Source: Streptomyces sp. RB17
Lineage (GTDB): Bacteria > Actinomycetota > Actinomycetes > Streptomycetales > Streptomycetaceae
Length of the DNA: 64,000 nucleotides
Direction of reading: 5' to 3'
NCBI RefSeq assembly: GCF_009604455.1
Contig: NZ_WEGL01000001.1
Location: forward strand, 62,001-126,000
The notes under the pieces were generated by a model. It saw only the letters and a list, made by a program, of their open reading frames with translations. It did no database searches and had not been told where the DNA came from. The position numbers were made by a program, and so were the translations under genes. Shown piece after piece: positions 16,171 through 24,786 of this stretch (position 1 is the first letter of the stretch; each line of letters opens with the position of its first letter).

Positions 16171-17871
16171 GTGACACCCATCCGTATTCGGATCGGCCGC
16201 GGCGGGAGGGGGAGACTGTCCGCGCGGATCCTCGTCAGCCAGCTCGTCATCCTGGCGCTCACGGGCGCCATCGGTTTCCTGCTGTTCGCCTTCGCGCAGC
16301 GCTCCGCGCTCGACCGTACCTACGAAGGGCGGGCCGTGGCCCTCGCGCAGACGACGGCCGCCGACCCGCAGATCCGCCGGGCCATGGCGGACGGCGACGG
16401 CACAGACGTGGTGCAGCACGTCGCCGAGCGGATCCGGCGGGCGTCGGGGGCGAGGTACGTCGTGGTGATCGACCTGCACGGCATCCGCCACTCGCACCCC
16501 ATCCCGCAGCTGGTCGGCGAGCCGGTGACCGAGCCGGTCGTGGCGCGGGACGGGCGGACGCACGTCGGCACCGACCAGGGCGCGACCGGGCGGTCCGCCA
16601 ACGGCAAGGCCCCGCTGTACGGCCCGGCGGGCGAACTGGTCGGCGAGGTGTCGGTGGGCATCCCGGAACACGACGTCCTCGGCGAGCTGTGGCGTGAGCT
16701 GCCCACCTTCGCCGTGTACGCCACGATCGCCACCGCGCTCGGCTGCGCGGCCGCGTATCTGCTGGCCAGGCGGCTGAAGCGGATCACGTTCGGGCTCGAG
16801 CTGGAGGAGATCGCCGGGCTGCTGCAGGACCGGGAGGCCATGCTGCACGGGATCCGGGAGGGCGTGCTCGCCTTCGATCCGGACGGCCGGATCACCGTGG
16901 TGAACGACGAGGCGCGCCGCCTGCTCGGCCTCGGCACCGCGCTCGGCAGCACCCTGGACGAGGTGCTGCCCGACGGGCGGCTGCGCCGGGCCCTGGACGG
17001 CACCCTGACCGGCACCGACATCAGCGTGCTGACCGACGAGCACTGTCTGGCCGTCAACCGGATGCCGGTGACCCTGCGCGGGCGCGAACTGGGCGCGGTG
17101 GTGACCGTCCGCGACCGCACCGAGCTGGTCGGACTGCTGCGGGAACTGGACTCCGTGCGCGGGCTGACCGACGCGCTCAGGGCGCAGCAGCACGAGTTCA
17201 CCAACCGCATGCACACGCTCGCCGGGCTGCTGGACATCGGGGCGTACGACGACGCGTACGAGGTGGCCGTCGAGTCGGCCGGCGCCGGGCAGGCGCTCAC
17301 CGAGTCCGTGCGCCGGCGGATCGGGAACCCGCTGATGGTCGGCCTGGTCGTGGCCAAGACGACGGTCGCCGCCGAACGCGGGGTACGGGTCGAGCTGGAC
17401 GAGGACTCCGCGCTGGGCGAGGACCCGCCGCAGCTGCGCCGGCTGCTGACGATCGTCGGCAATCTGCTGGACAACGCGATCGACGCGGCGGGCGACGGGC
17501 CGCCCCCGGCGGGCGGACGCGCGGTGCGGCTCACGCTCGACGGGGACGGGGACGGGGACGGGACGACCGTGCGGGTGGCGGACACCGGCCCCGGCATCCC
17601 GCCCGGCGCCCACGAGTCGATCTTCGAGGACGGCTGGTCGACCCGGCCCGACCGGGGCACCGCCCGGCGCGGCCTCGGCCTGGCGCTGGTCCACCGCCTG
17701 GTGTCGCGGCACGGCGGCACGATCACCGTCAGCGAGGGTCCGGGCGCGGTCTTCACCGTACGACTCCCGGACCTCGCCGTACCGCAGCGGGAGAGCCGCC
17801 GGGAAAGCCAGGGCGACATCCAGGGGGAACGTGTCACGAAGGCGCTGCCCGTGGGAGGTGAGAGCCGATGA
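16171..17871 (+). CDS. Sensor histidine kinase, CitA/DcuS family
   Basis: A 566-residue membrane kinase. Helix 1 (ILVSQLVILALTGAIGFLLFAFA) precedes an extracytoplasmic sensor of about 130 residues with the RYVVVIDLHGIRHSHP motif typical of Cache/PAS citrate-type sensors. Helix 2 (FAVYATIATALGCAAAYLLA) is followed by a cytoplasmic PAS domain. The phospho-acceptor box QQHEFTNRMHTLAGLL is of the HPK family used by CitA, DcuS and MalK. The ATPase domain has N-box NLLDNAIDAA, DTGPGIP and GLGLALVH. These kinases sense C4-dicarboxylates or citrate. The start is the GTG at 16171 with AGAGG five bases upstream. It overlaps the response regulator gene by four bases. Confidence 0.9.
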   Translation: MTPIRIRIGRGGRGRLSARILVSQLVILALTGAIGFLLFAFAQRSALDRTYEGRAVALAQTTAADPQIRRAMADGDGTDVVQHVAERIRRASGARYVVVIDLHGIRHSHPIPQLVGEPVTEPVVARDGRTHVGTDQGATGRSANGKAPLYGPAGELVGEVSVGIPEHDVLGELWRELPTFAVYATIATALGCAAAYLLARRLKRITFGLELEEIAGLLQDREAMLHGIREGVLAFDPDGRITVVNDEARRLLGLGTALGSTLDEVLPDGRLRRALDGTLTGTDISVLTDEHCLAVNRMPVTLRGRELGAVVTVRDRTELVGLLRELDSVRGLTDALRAQQHEFTNRMHTLAGLLDIGAYDDAYEVAVESAGAGQALTESVRRRIGNPLMVGLVVAKTTVAAERGVRVELDEDSALGEDPPQLRRLLTIVGNLLDNAIDAAGDGPPPAGGRAVRLTLDGDGDGDGTTVRVADTGPGIPPGAHESIFEDGWSTRPDRGTARRGLGLALVHRLVSRHGGTITVSEGPGAVFTVRLPDLAVPQRESRRESQGDIQGERVTKALPVGGESR

Positions 17872-18557
17872 TCCGCACCCTGGTCGTGGACGACGACTTC
17901 CGGGTCAGCCACATCCACTGCGACTACGTGTCCCGGGTCCCGGGCTACGAGGTGGTGGGCGAGGCGGCGAGCGTGGCCGAGGCACTCCGGGCGGCCCACG
18001 ACCTGCGCCCCGACCTTCTCCTCCTCGACATCTTCCTGCCCGACGGCAGCGGACTGGACGTGCTGCGCCGGCTCACCGGGGACGCGGGCGGCGCCCGCCC
18101 CGACGCCATCGTGATCACCGCGGACCGGGACATCGCCTCGGTGCGCACCGCCATGAAACTCGGCGCCGTGGGCTATCTGGTCAAGCCCTTCGGCGCCGCC
18201 GACCTGGCCGAGCGGCTCACCTCGTACCGCGAACTCCAGCACCGCGTGGACACCCTCGGGGAGACCACGGAGACCGAACAGGCCGATGTGGACGCCCTGT
18301 TCAGCGCCGTCCGGCCACCGGCCGTGCCCCGGGTCCCGGCCAAGGGCCACTCCGCGCCCACGCTCGCCCTCGTCCAGCAGGCGCTGCGCGCCGCCCACCG
18401 CGACCTGTCGGCCGCCGAGGCCGCCGAGCTGACCGGCGTCTCCCGGGCCACGGCCCAGCGCTATCTGTCGTACCTCGTCAAGGAGGGCACGGTTCGCCTG
18501 GTGCTCCGGTACGGGGCGACGGGCCGCCCGGAGCACCGGTACAAGATCGCGTCCTGA
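17868..18557 (+). CDS. Response regulator, CitB/DctR family
   Basis: A 229-residue regulator. The receiver domain has the acidic pocket (VVDDDF), phospho-Asp in LLLDIFLPDG, the conserved Thr/Ser (VITADRD) and Lys (LVKPFG). The C-terminal DNA-binding domain is of the CitB type (LTGVSRATAQRYLSYLVKEGTV, helix-turn-helix around residues 185-210). The ATGA overlap with the kinase marks a classical pair. Targets are not visible. The adjacent divergent NMT1-type importer or an unlinked dicarboxylate transporter are candidates. Confidence 0.92.
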   Translation: MIRTLVVDDDFRVSHIHCDYVSRVPGYEVVGEAASVAEALRAAHDLRPDLLLLDIFLPDGSGLDVLRRLTGDAGGARPDAIVITADRDIASVRTAMKLGAVGYLVKPFGAADLAERLTSYRELQHRVDTLGETTETEQADVDALFSAVRPPAVPRVPAKGHSAPTLALVQQALRAAHRDLSAAEAAELTGVSRATAQRYLSYLVKEGTVRLVLRYGATGRPEHRYKIAS

Positions 18558-18596
18558 GCTCCCGGGGCTTCCCCTCACCGGCCGCCCCCGCGCCGA

Positions 18597-18623
18597 GTGA
18601 GAGCAACGTTCCCTTCCGGTCAC
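18597..18623 (-). promoter_or_regulatory. GlnR-like box upstream of narK
   Basis: On the minus strand, GTGAC-CGGAAG-GGAAC-GTTGCT-CTCAC matches the gTnAc-n6-GaAAc-n6-GtnAC arrangement of the GlnR box at three consecutive elements with one or two deviations. It lies about 100 bases before the narK start. GlnR is the global nitrogen regulator of actinomycetes and is known to control nitrate assimilation genes. Confidence 0.5.
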
Positions 18624-18724
18624 CCACAGCCACAGGCAGGAAACGCGCCCTCCCTACCTTCGGGCTGAGCCGGTCGATGGCAGGTCGACGGCAGACCGTG
18701 CAGCCGGAGCCCCGTGGAGGCGTG

Positions 18725-20104
18725 ATGACAGCCCCAGCCCCAACAGCCCCAACCCGTCGCAGTGGCCGCTGGATCGAGCGCTGGGACCCGGAGGACGAGG
18801 GATTCTGGACGGCGACCGGGCAGCGGATCGCCAACCGCAACCTGTGGTTCTCCGTCCTCTCCGAGCACATCGGCTTCTCGATCTGGACCCTGTGGTCCGT
18901 CCTCGTCCTGTTCATGGGCCCGGAGTACGGCCTCACGCCCGCCGACAAGTTCCTGCTGACCTCGATGGTCACCCTCGTCGGCGCCGCCGTCCGCGTCCCC
19001 TACACCTTCGCCGTGGCCGTCTTCGGCGGCCGCAACTGGACGATCATCTCGGCGAGTCTGCTGCTGATCCCGACGATCGCGGCCTTCGCGGTGATGAAGC
19101 CGGGCACGTCCTTCACCACGTTCCTCGTCGTCGGCCTGCTGGCCGGCATCGGCGGCGGCAACTTCGCCTCTTCCATGACCAACATCAACGCCTTCTTCCC
19201 GCTGCGGAAGAAGGGCTGGGCGCTCGGCCTGAACGCGGGCGGCGGCAACATCGGCGTGGCGGCGATCCAGCTGGTGGCGCTCGCGGTCATCGGCGCGAAC
19301 GGCGGACCGCGCCTCCTGCTCGGCATCTACATCCCGCTGATCGTCGTCGCCGCCGTGCTCGCCGCCCTCTTCATGGACAACCTGGCGACGGTGAAGAACG
19401 ACACCGGCGCGGCCAAGGACGCGGCCAGGGACGCCCACACCTGGATCATGTCCTTCCTCTACGTCGGCACCTTCGGTTCCTTCATCGGCTACAGCTTCGC
19501 CTTCGGCCAGGTGCTGACGAACCAGTTCGGGCGGACCCCGCTGCAGGCGACGTACCTCACCTTCATCGGCCCGCTGCTCGGTTCCCTGGTCCGGCCCGTG
19601 GGCGGCCGGCTCGCCGACCGCTACGGCGGCGCACGGATCACCCTCTGGAACTACGTCGCCATGGCTGCCGCCACCGCCGTCCTGGTCGCCGCCAGTGTGC
19701 AGAAGTCGCTGCCGCTGTTCGTCGTGGCGTTCGTGGTGCTGTTCGCCCTCACCGGGATCGGCAACGGCTCGACGTACAAGATGATCCCGGGCATCTTCCA
19801 GGCAAAGGCCCTGGCCAAGGGCCTGGAGGGGGAGGCCGCGGCGCTCTACGGCCGCCGGCTGTCCGGTGCCTCCATGGGCCTGATCGGCGCGGTCGGCGCG
19901 CTCGGCGGAGTCGGCATCAACCTCGCCTTCCGCCAGTCCTTCCTCTCCTACGGCACCGGCACCGGAGCGTTCGTCGCCTTCCTCGCCTTCTACGGCGCCT
20001 GCTTCGTGGTGACCTGGGCCGTATACCTTCGCCGCGCGGCGCGACCGGCTGTGGCGGTGGCGGCTTCGGAGACAAAGGCGCAGCTCAGCTATGCCGAAGT
20101 GTGA
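18725..20104 (+). CDS. narK: Nitrate/nitrite transporter NarK
   Basis: A 459-residue MFS transporter of the nitrate-nitrite porter family. Helices 1-2 hold EHIGFSIWTLWSVLVLFMGPEYGL. The two nitrate-signature regions are visible: GIGGGNFASSMTNINAFFPLRKKGWALGLNAGGGNIG, and in the second half GIGNGSTYKMIPGIF. The ATG at 18725 has GGAGG at 18716-18720. Its neighbour nnaR is the nitrate/nitrite assimilation regulator, and a GlnR-like box lies upstream, so uptake for assimilation is the likely role. The 3' end is separated from nnaR by a hairpin. Confidence 0.92.
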   Translation: MTAPAPTAPTRRSGRWIERWDPEDEGFWTATGQRIANRNLWFSVLSEHIGFSIWTLWSVLVLFMGPEYGLTPADKFLLTSMVTLVGAAVRVPYTFAVAVFGGRNWTIISASLLLIPTIAAFAVMKPGTSFTTFLVVGLLAGIGGGNFASSMTNINAFFPLRKKGWALGLNAGGGNIGVAAIQLVALAVIGANGGPRLLLGIYIPLIVVAAVLAALFMDNLATVKNDTGAAKDAARDAHTWIMSFLYVGTFGSFIGYSFAFGQVLTNQFGRTPLQATYLTFIGPLLGSLVRPVGGRLADRYGGARITLWNYVAMAAATAVLVAASVQKSLPLFVVAFVVLFALTGIGNGSTYKMIPGIFQAKALAKGLEGEAAALYGRRLSGASMGLIGAVGALGGVGINLAFRQSFLSYGTGTGAFVAFLAFYGACFVVTWAVYLRRAARPAVAVAASETKAQLSYAEV

Positions 20105-20127
20105 CGTAACACCGGTGCAATGAAGCG

Positions 20128-20165
20128 GAACCGAGCCTGTCACGCGCTGTTGACAGGCTCGGTTC
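20128..20165 (+). terminator. Hairpin between narK and nnaR
   Basis: A perfect 15-bp stem (GAACCGAGCCTGTCA / TGACAGGCTCGGTTC) with an 8-base loop. It ends 27 bases before the nnaR start codon and about a dozen bases before its AGGAG site, with no T-run. It may be a terminator or attenuator limiting read-through into nnaR. Confidence 0.65.
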
Positions 20166-20192
20166 GCGCGCCGGTCAGCTAGGAGATGCCCC

Positions 20193-21353
20193 ATGTACGA
20201 CGAAGAGCAGCAACCCGGAGCCGTCGAGCACGGTCCGCTCGCGGGATTCACCGTGGGTGTCACCGCCGCGCGCCGGGCCGACGAGCTGGGCGCCCTGCTC
20301 CAGCGGCGCGGCGCCTCCGTCCTGCACGCACCCGCCCTGCGCATCGTGCCGCTGGCCGACGACGGCGAACTCCTCGCCGCGACGAAGGAGATCATCGACC
20401 AGGTGCCCGACGTGGTCGTGGCCACCACGGCGATCGGCTTCCGGGGCTGGATCGAGGCCGCCGACGGCTGGGGCCTCGGCGAGCAGCTGCTCGGCGGGCT
20501 GCGCGGCGCCGAGCTGCTGGCCCGGGGCCCCAAGGTCAAGGGTGCGATCCGCGCGGCGGGCCTGACGGAGGAGTGGTCGCCGTCCTCGGAATCGCTGGCC
20601 GAGGTCCTGGACCGCCTGCTGGAGGAGGGCGTCGACGGCCGCCGTATCGCCGTACAGCTGCACGGCGAGCCGCTCCCGGGGTTCGTCGAATCCCTGCGGG
20701 CCGGGGGAGCGGAGGTCGTCCCGGTCCCGGTGTACCGCTGGATGCCGCCGGAGGACATCACCCCGCTGGACCGCCTCCTCGACGCGACGATCACCCGCTC
20801 CCTGGACGCCCTCACCTTCACGAGCGCCCCCGCGGCAGCGTCCTTGCTCTCCCGGGCGGAGACCCGGGGCCTGCTGGAGGAGCTGCTGTCGGCCCTCGCC
20901 CACGACGTCCTGCCGGCCTGCGTGGGCCCGGTCACGGCGATCCCCCTCCAGGGCCACGGCGTGGACACGGTCCAGCCGGAACGCTTCCGCCTGGGCCCCC
21001 TGGTCCAGCTCCTCTGCCAGGAACTCCCGGCCCGCGCCCGCGCGTTGCCGGTCGCCGGCCACCGGGTGGAGATCCGGGGCCACGCGGTCCTGGTCGACGG
21101 CACCCTCAAGCCGGTCCCCCCGGCGGGCATGGCTCTGCTCCGAGCCCTGTCCCGCCGCCCCGGCTGGGTGGTACCGCGGGCGGACCTGCTCCGCGCGTTG
21201 CCGGGCTCCGGCCGCGACGAACACGCGGTGGAGACGGCGATGGCCCGCCTCCGTACGGCCCTGGGCGCGCCCAAGCTGATCCAGACGGTGGTGAAGCGGG
21301 GCTACCGCCTGGCCCTGGACCCGGCGACGGACGCGAAGTACGCGGACGCGTGA
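20193..21353 (+). CDS. nnaR: Nitrate/nitrite assimilation regulator NnaR (HemD-like domain plus winged helix)
   Basis: A 386-residue fusion. Residues about 10-270 resemble uroporphyrinogen-III synthase (HemD: GFTVGVTAARRADELGALLQRRGA...). The C-terminal ~90 residues are an OmpR/PhoB-type winged helix (LLRALSRRPGWVVPRADLLRALPG...HAVETAMARLRTAL...IQTVVKRGYRL). This architecture and its position after narK identify NnaR, described in S. coelicolor as an activator of nitrite reductase, narK and other nitrate genes. The HemD-like part is thought to act in sensing or in siroheme-linked chemistry, not heme synthesis. AGGAG precedes the ATG by about ten bases. Confidence 0.9.
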   Translation: MYDEEQQPGAVEHGPLAGFTVGVTAARRADELGALLQRRGASVLHAPALRIVPLADDGELLAATKEIIDQVPDVVVATTAIGFRGWIEAADGWGLGEQLLGGLRGAELLARGPKVKGAIRAAGLTEEWSPSSESLAEVLDRLLEEGVDGRRIAVQLHGEPLPGFVESLRAGGAEVVPVPVYRWMPPEDITPLDRLLDATITRSLDALTFTSAPAAASLLSRAETRGLLEELLSALAHDVLPACVGPVTAIPLQGHGVDTVQPERFRLGPLVQLLCQELPARARALPVAGHRVEIRGHAVLVDGTLKPVPPAGMALLRALSRRPGWVVPRADLLRALPGSGRDEHAVETAMARLRTALGAPKLIQTVVKRGYRLALDPATDAKYADA

Positions 21354-21586
21354 GCTTTTCCCTGTCGTTCCTCGTCGTCCTCACACTCTTGACGTCGATG
21401 GTTCTCATCGGCCTGCCTCACGGCTGGAAGACGGCGACGTCCTGGGCCGACATCTGGCTGTGCTTCTCCTGGATCGCCCGGATCCTCGTCCCGGCCACCG
21501 TCTTCACCCACCTCGTGATCCGCCTCTGCCGTCACGCGTGGACGCCCCGGCCCCGGCCCTCTTGGCGGGACGGCCCGCACCGTTGA
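21350..21586 (+). CDS. Small membrane protein overlapping nnaR
   Basis: A 78-residue frame starting with a GTG that overlaps the nnaR stop (GTGA). Two hydrophobic segments (FSLSFLVVLTLLTSMVLIGL and IWLCFSWIARILVPATVFTHLVI) suggest two membrane helices, followed by a basic, Pro/Arg-rich tail. The stop overlap suggests translational coupling to nnaR. Its 3' 83 bases overlap the convergent ATPase gene. I recognise no family. It could be a real small membrane protein or a chance frame. Confidence 0.45.
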   Translation: MSFSLSFLVVLTLLTSMVLIGLPHGWKTATSWADIWLCFSWIARILVPATVFTHLVIRLCRHAWTPRPRPSWRDGPHR

Positions 21587-22046
21587 CGTGCCCCGTCCTC
21601 GTCCAAGCCCCCACCTCGAACCACAGCAGCTTCCCGGCACCGCGCTCCAGCGGACCGTCCCCGATGCGGAAGCCGCCCCACCAGTCGGCGTACTCCTGCA
21701 CGAGGTGCAGCCCACGCCCGCTTTCGGCGTCCGCCGGGACGGGCGGCAGACGATCCCAAGGAGGGTCGCCGAAGGGCGCGGGGATGCGCGGATGACTGTC
21801 CCAGACCCCGACCCTGAGCCTCCCGTCCGCGAGGGCGGTGAGCCGGAGGGAGGCGGGGCCGTGGGTGTGCCGGTACGCGTTGGTGACCAACTCCGACGTC
21901 AACAACTCGACAGCCTCCAGCGCTTCGTGTCTCCCGTGACTGCCCAGCACCGTCCGCACGGTCATACGTGCGACGCGTGCCGCGCGGGGATCATGCGGCA
22001 GGCGAAGGGCGTACACCCAGGTGTCGGGCAGGGATACGGTGCCCAT
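21504..22046 (-). CDS. ATP-binding regulatory protein (RsbW/HATPase_c_2 type)
   Basis: A 180-residue GHKL-fold protein without kinase phospho-acceptor. The N-box ELVTNAYRHTHG and Gly-rich GRGLHLVQEYADWWG are present. The last ~35 residues are a basic low-complexity tail. Such proteins in Streptomyces act as anti-sigma-like or partner ATPases and are very often encoded beside XRE/DUF397 pairs, exactly as here (divergent from the XRE gene 215 bp away). A role as accessory to the neighbouring regulator is inference. Confidence 0.8.
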   Translation of the reverse strand: MGTVSLPDTWVYALRLPHDPRAARVARMTVRTVLGSHGRHEALEAVELLTSELVTNAYRHTHGPASLRLTALADGRLRVGVWDSHPRIPAPFGDPPWDRLPPVPADAESGRGLHLVQEYADWWGGFRIGDGPLERGAGKLLWFEVGAWTRTGHVNGAGRPAKRAGAGASTRDGRGGSRGG

Positions 22047-22225
22047 GAAAACCTCCGACGAGAGAAGGGACTTCGGGCTCGCTCAACCATTCCGCCCGGC
22101 GGTGGCTCTGCCTGGGGAGGTGCGCTTCCGGCTTTGGAGTGAGGGGAGTTGGGCGATGCTGTGTACGCTAGCGCAGTCTTGAGATACTTCTCGGTGGATC
22201 GAGGGAAGTTCATCAGTGATTACCT

Positions 22226-22243
22226 CCTGTGGGGTACAACAGG
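22226..22243 (+). promoter_or_regulatory. Inverted repeat ahead of the XRE regulator
   Basis: CCTGT-n8-ACAGG (22226-22230 and 22239-22243) lies 18 bases before the TTG start, overlapping the likely 5' leader. It is a plausible autoregulatory operator for the downstream XRE protein. Confidence 0.35.
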
Positions 22244-22261
22244 TGACGGGAAGGAGGGTCC

Positions 22262-23110
22262 TTGCCACTCACCAGCACACCCACCCTGCGTCAACGGCGG
22301 CTGGGCGCTGAACTGCGGAAACTCCGTGAGCGAGCAGGCCTCACGGCGACTGGAGCCGCTGCCCGGCTCGGCGTCAACCAAGGCCGCGTCAGCATGATCG
22401 AGACTGGCCGCAGTCCCCTGAGCTCCGACCGCGTTCGCTCTCTGGCTCGTGCCTACGACTGCCAGGACAGGGACCTGGTGGACGCGCTCGCCGCGATGAC
22501 TCAGCGCGTGCACGGATGGTGGGACACCTACCGTGACCACCTGCCGATCGGCCTTATCGACCTTGCCGAGTTGGAGTATCACGCGGCAGAGCTGCGTGTT
22601 GCCCTGGTCATCCACATCCCGGCGCTGCTCCAGACGACCGATCACGCTCGCGCCCTCTTCAAGGAGGCGGTGCCGCCGCTACGGCAGTACGAGATCGAGC
22701 ACCGGGTCAGTCACCGCATCAAGCGGCAGGAGATCCTGCATCGTGACGACCCGCCCCCGTACTCGGCGGTGATCCATGAGTGTGCTCTGCACATGGGGTA
22801 CGGCGGCCCGACCACCGTACGCGCTCAGCTCGAACACCTCCTGGACATGAGCGAGCTGGAACACGTGACCGTGAGGGTCATCCCCTTCGGTAAGGGCTGC
22901 TTTCCCGGCACCGGACAGTCCATCGACTACCTGGTGGGGCACGTTCCTCAGCTCGACACCGTTCAACTGGACACCCATCACGGCTGTGAGTTCCTGGATG
23001 CCGAGGCGCAGTTGGACAAGTACCGTTTCGTCCTCGACCGCATGGAGGCGAACGCCCTCAAACCCGCAGAGTCCCGTGATCTGATCCACCGCATCGCCCA
23101 GACCGTCTGA
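22262..23110 (+). CDS. XRE-family regulator with DUF5753 domain (WhiJ/Scr1 type)
   Basis: A 282-residue regulator. The N-terminal helix-turn-helix is LGAELRKLRERAGLTATGAAARLGVNQGRVSMIETG (about residues 14-50), followed by a DUF5753 domain (HIPALLQTTDHARALF...RQEIL...VIHECALHMGYGGP...VRVIPFGKGCFPG). The start is the TTG at 22262 with AAGGAGGG five to six bases upstream. The next gene is a DUF397 protein eight bases downstream, and an RsbW-like ATPase is divergent. Such triads, known from whiJ, abaA and the Scr1-Scr2 pair, modulate development and antibiotic production in Streptomyces. DUF397 proteins are thought to bind and inhibit the regulator. Confidence 0.9.
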   Translation: MPLTSTPTLRQRRLGAELRKLRERAGLTATGAAARLGVNQGRVSMIETGRSPLSSDRVRSLARAYDCQDRDLVDALAAMTQRVHGWWDTYRDHLPIGLIDLAELEYHAAELRVALVIHIPALLQTTDHARALFKEAVPPLRQYEIEHRVSHRIKRQEILHRDDPPPYSAVIHECALHMGYGGPTTVRAQLEHLLDMSELEHVTVRVIPFGKGCFPGTGQSIDYLVGHVPQLDTVQLDTHHGCEFLDAEAQLDKYRFVLDRMEANALKPAESRDLIHRIAQTV

Positions 23111-23117
23111 GGAAACC

Positions 23118-23303
23118 GTGCCCGAACTCCACTGGAAGAAGTCCAGCTACAGCCCCGACGCCTCGAACTGCGTCGAAATAGCCCCCACCCCCACCACCAT
23201 CCACATCCGCGACTCCAAGACCCCCACCGCCCCCCACCTCACCGTCACCCCCACCACCTGGTCGGACTTCCTCCAGTACGCGGCAGACAGCACAGCCGCG
23301 TAA
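23118..23303 (+). CDS. DUF397 protein (partner of the XRE regulator)
   Basis: A 61-residue DUF397 protein with the family pattern W.KSSYS...NCVEIA near the N terminus, IRDSK in the middle and WSDFLQYA at the C terminus. It starts with GTG seven bases after the XRE gene and is surely in the same operon. In related systems the small DUF397 protein antagonises the XRE protein. Confidence 0.9.
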   Translation: MPELHWKKSSYSPDASNCVEIAPTPTTIHIRDSKTPTAPHLTVTPTTWSDFLQYAADSTAA

Positions 23304-23343
23304 ATGGGGTGCGAGCGAGCGCAGCCGTTGGCACTCTGCACAG

Positions 23344-24087
23344 GTGAATCGTGAAGAGACGTCGCGGATCGCCCATCGCGGACACCCGATCAAATCCCCC
23401 CTCGACGACGACTCCGTGCGTCGGCTGCTGGAGCGCGGTCTCCCCAGGGGCGACGAGCGTGTGCTCGACCTCGGCTGCGGCCCGGCGGAATGGCTTCTGC
23501 GGGCCCTGGTCATGCGACCGGGTGTAAGGGCCGAGGGCGTGGACATGTCCGGGGACGCCCTGGGCCAGGCCGCCGCCTCGGCGCGCGGTCTCGGGGTGCA
23601 GGACCGTCTCGTCCTCCACCGCCAGAAGGCCGAGGAGTTCATCTCCGACGAGCCGTTCGACGTGATCCTCAGCTTCGGGGCCGCGCATGCCTTCGGCGGA
23701 CTGCTTCCCACCCTCGCCGCGGCCCGCCGGCATCTGGCCCCCGGTGGCCGTGTGCTCATCGGAGACGGTTTCTGGGAGCGCCCTCCGTCGCCGGAGACCG
23801 TCGAGATCCTCGGGGACTTCACCGATCTCGCGAGCACGGTGGACCGTGTCGTCGCCGACGGCTGGACTCCTGTCGACGGGCACGTCAGCACGCGTCAGGA
23901 GCTGGACGACTACGAATGGGCCTGCTGGGGTTCGCTGGCCGCGTGGGCCCTGGACCATCCTGATGATCCGGACAGTTCGCAGGTGCTCGCGACCGCGACC
24001 GCCCGTCGCACCGAGTGGCTGCGCGGCTACCGGGACGCCTTCGGCTTCGTCTCGCTGGTCCTGCGCCCGACCCCGGACCTCGCCTGA
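23344..24087 (+). CDS. SAM-dependent methyltransferase
   Basis: A 247-residue class I methyltransferase. SAM-binding motif I is VLDLGCGPAEW (about residues 40-50), the acidic motif II is GVDMSGDAL, and the post-motif is APGGRVLIGDGFW. The C-terminal part has a Trp-rich lid. The GTG at 23344 lacks a clear ribosome-binding site. It lies 40 bp after the DUF397 gene, but relation to that system is unclear. Substrate unknown. Confidence 0.85.
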   Translation: MNREETSRIAHRGHPIKSPLDDDSVRRLLERGLPRGDERVLDLGCGPAEWLLRALVMRPGVRAEGVDMSGDALGQAAASARGLGVQDRLVLHRQKAEEFISDEPFDVILSFGAAHAFGGLLPTLAAARRHLAPGGRVLIGDGFWERPPSPETVEILGDFTDLASTVDRVVADGWTPVDGHVSTRQELDDYEWACWGSLAAWALDHPDDPDSSQVLATATARRTEWLRGYRDAFGFVSLVLRPTPDLA

Positions 24088-24192
24088 AGTACAGGTACGA
24101 GGGGTTCCGGCCGAGGCCCGGGGCGGGCACTGTGAGGAGGAGAGCCCCACCGAGAAGCGCCCCACGCTTCCTGCCTAGGCGGTGACAGGCAC

Positions 24193-24786
24193 ATGGCACT
24201 GGGTACGGCCACGCCCCCGTACGAGCCGCGGTTCGATGCCGGACGGATCTGTCTCGACCTGCTGGCGACCATGCATCCGGCCGAACGGCTGGACGGCGTC
24301 GAGGCGTTGTGCGCGTGGATCGGTGGGGTGGGGCTCGTGCCGGAGGGGACGGCGCTCGGGCAAGCCGACGCCTCCTGGCTGGTCGGGTTCCGGGAACTGC
24401 GCGCGAACATCGGGCAATTGGTACGCAATCCGCACGTGCCGGACACGCCGTCGTACGAGAGCGCGCTCCTGCGGGTCAATGAGGTCGCCCAAGCCCCTCC
24501 CCCCGTTCTGTGTGCCGTACGCCGTGGAGACGGCAGGCTCACCAGGGAGTTGACCCACCCGCCGAGCTGCGCCGGGCTGCTCGCGCTCGTCGCGCGGGAC
24601 GCCGTGGAGCTGCTCACCGACCCCGTCGCGCGGGCGGCCGTGCGGGAGTGTGAGGGGGACAACTGCCCGCTCGTGTACCTGGACACCTCCCGGGGGCGGC
24701 GCCGGCGGTGGTGTTCCAGTGAGGTCTGCGGAAACCGGGAGCGGGTGGCCCGGCACCGGCGGCGGGCCGCGCTCGCGCGGGCGTGA
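24193..24786 (+). CDS. CGNR zinc-finger regulator
   Basis: A 197-residue protein with an N-terminal ABATE-type stress-binding domain (PRFDAGRICLDLLATM...) and a C-terminal CGNR zinc finger: C-x4-C...RRRRWCSSEVCGNRERVARHRRR, with its four Cys and the CGNR signature. These are predicted DNA-binding regulators. No target or operon partner is evident. Confidence 0.88.
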   Translation: MALGTATPPYEPRFDAGRICLDLLATMHPAERLDGVEALCAWIGGVGLVPEGTALGQADASWLVGFRELRANIGQLVRNPHVPDTPSYESALLRVNEVAQAPPPVLCAVRRGDGRLTRELTHPPSCAGLLALVARDAVELLTDPVARAAVRECEGDNCPLVYLDTSRGRRRRWCSSEVCGNRERVARHRRRAALARA

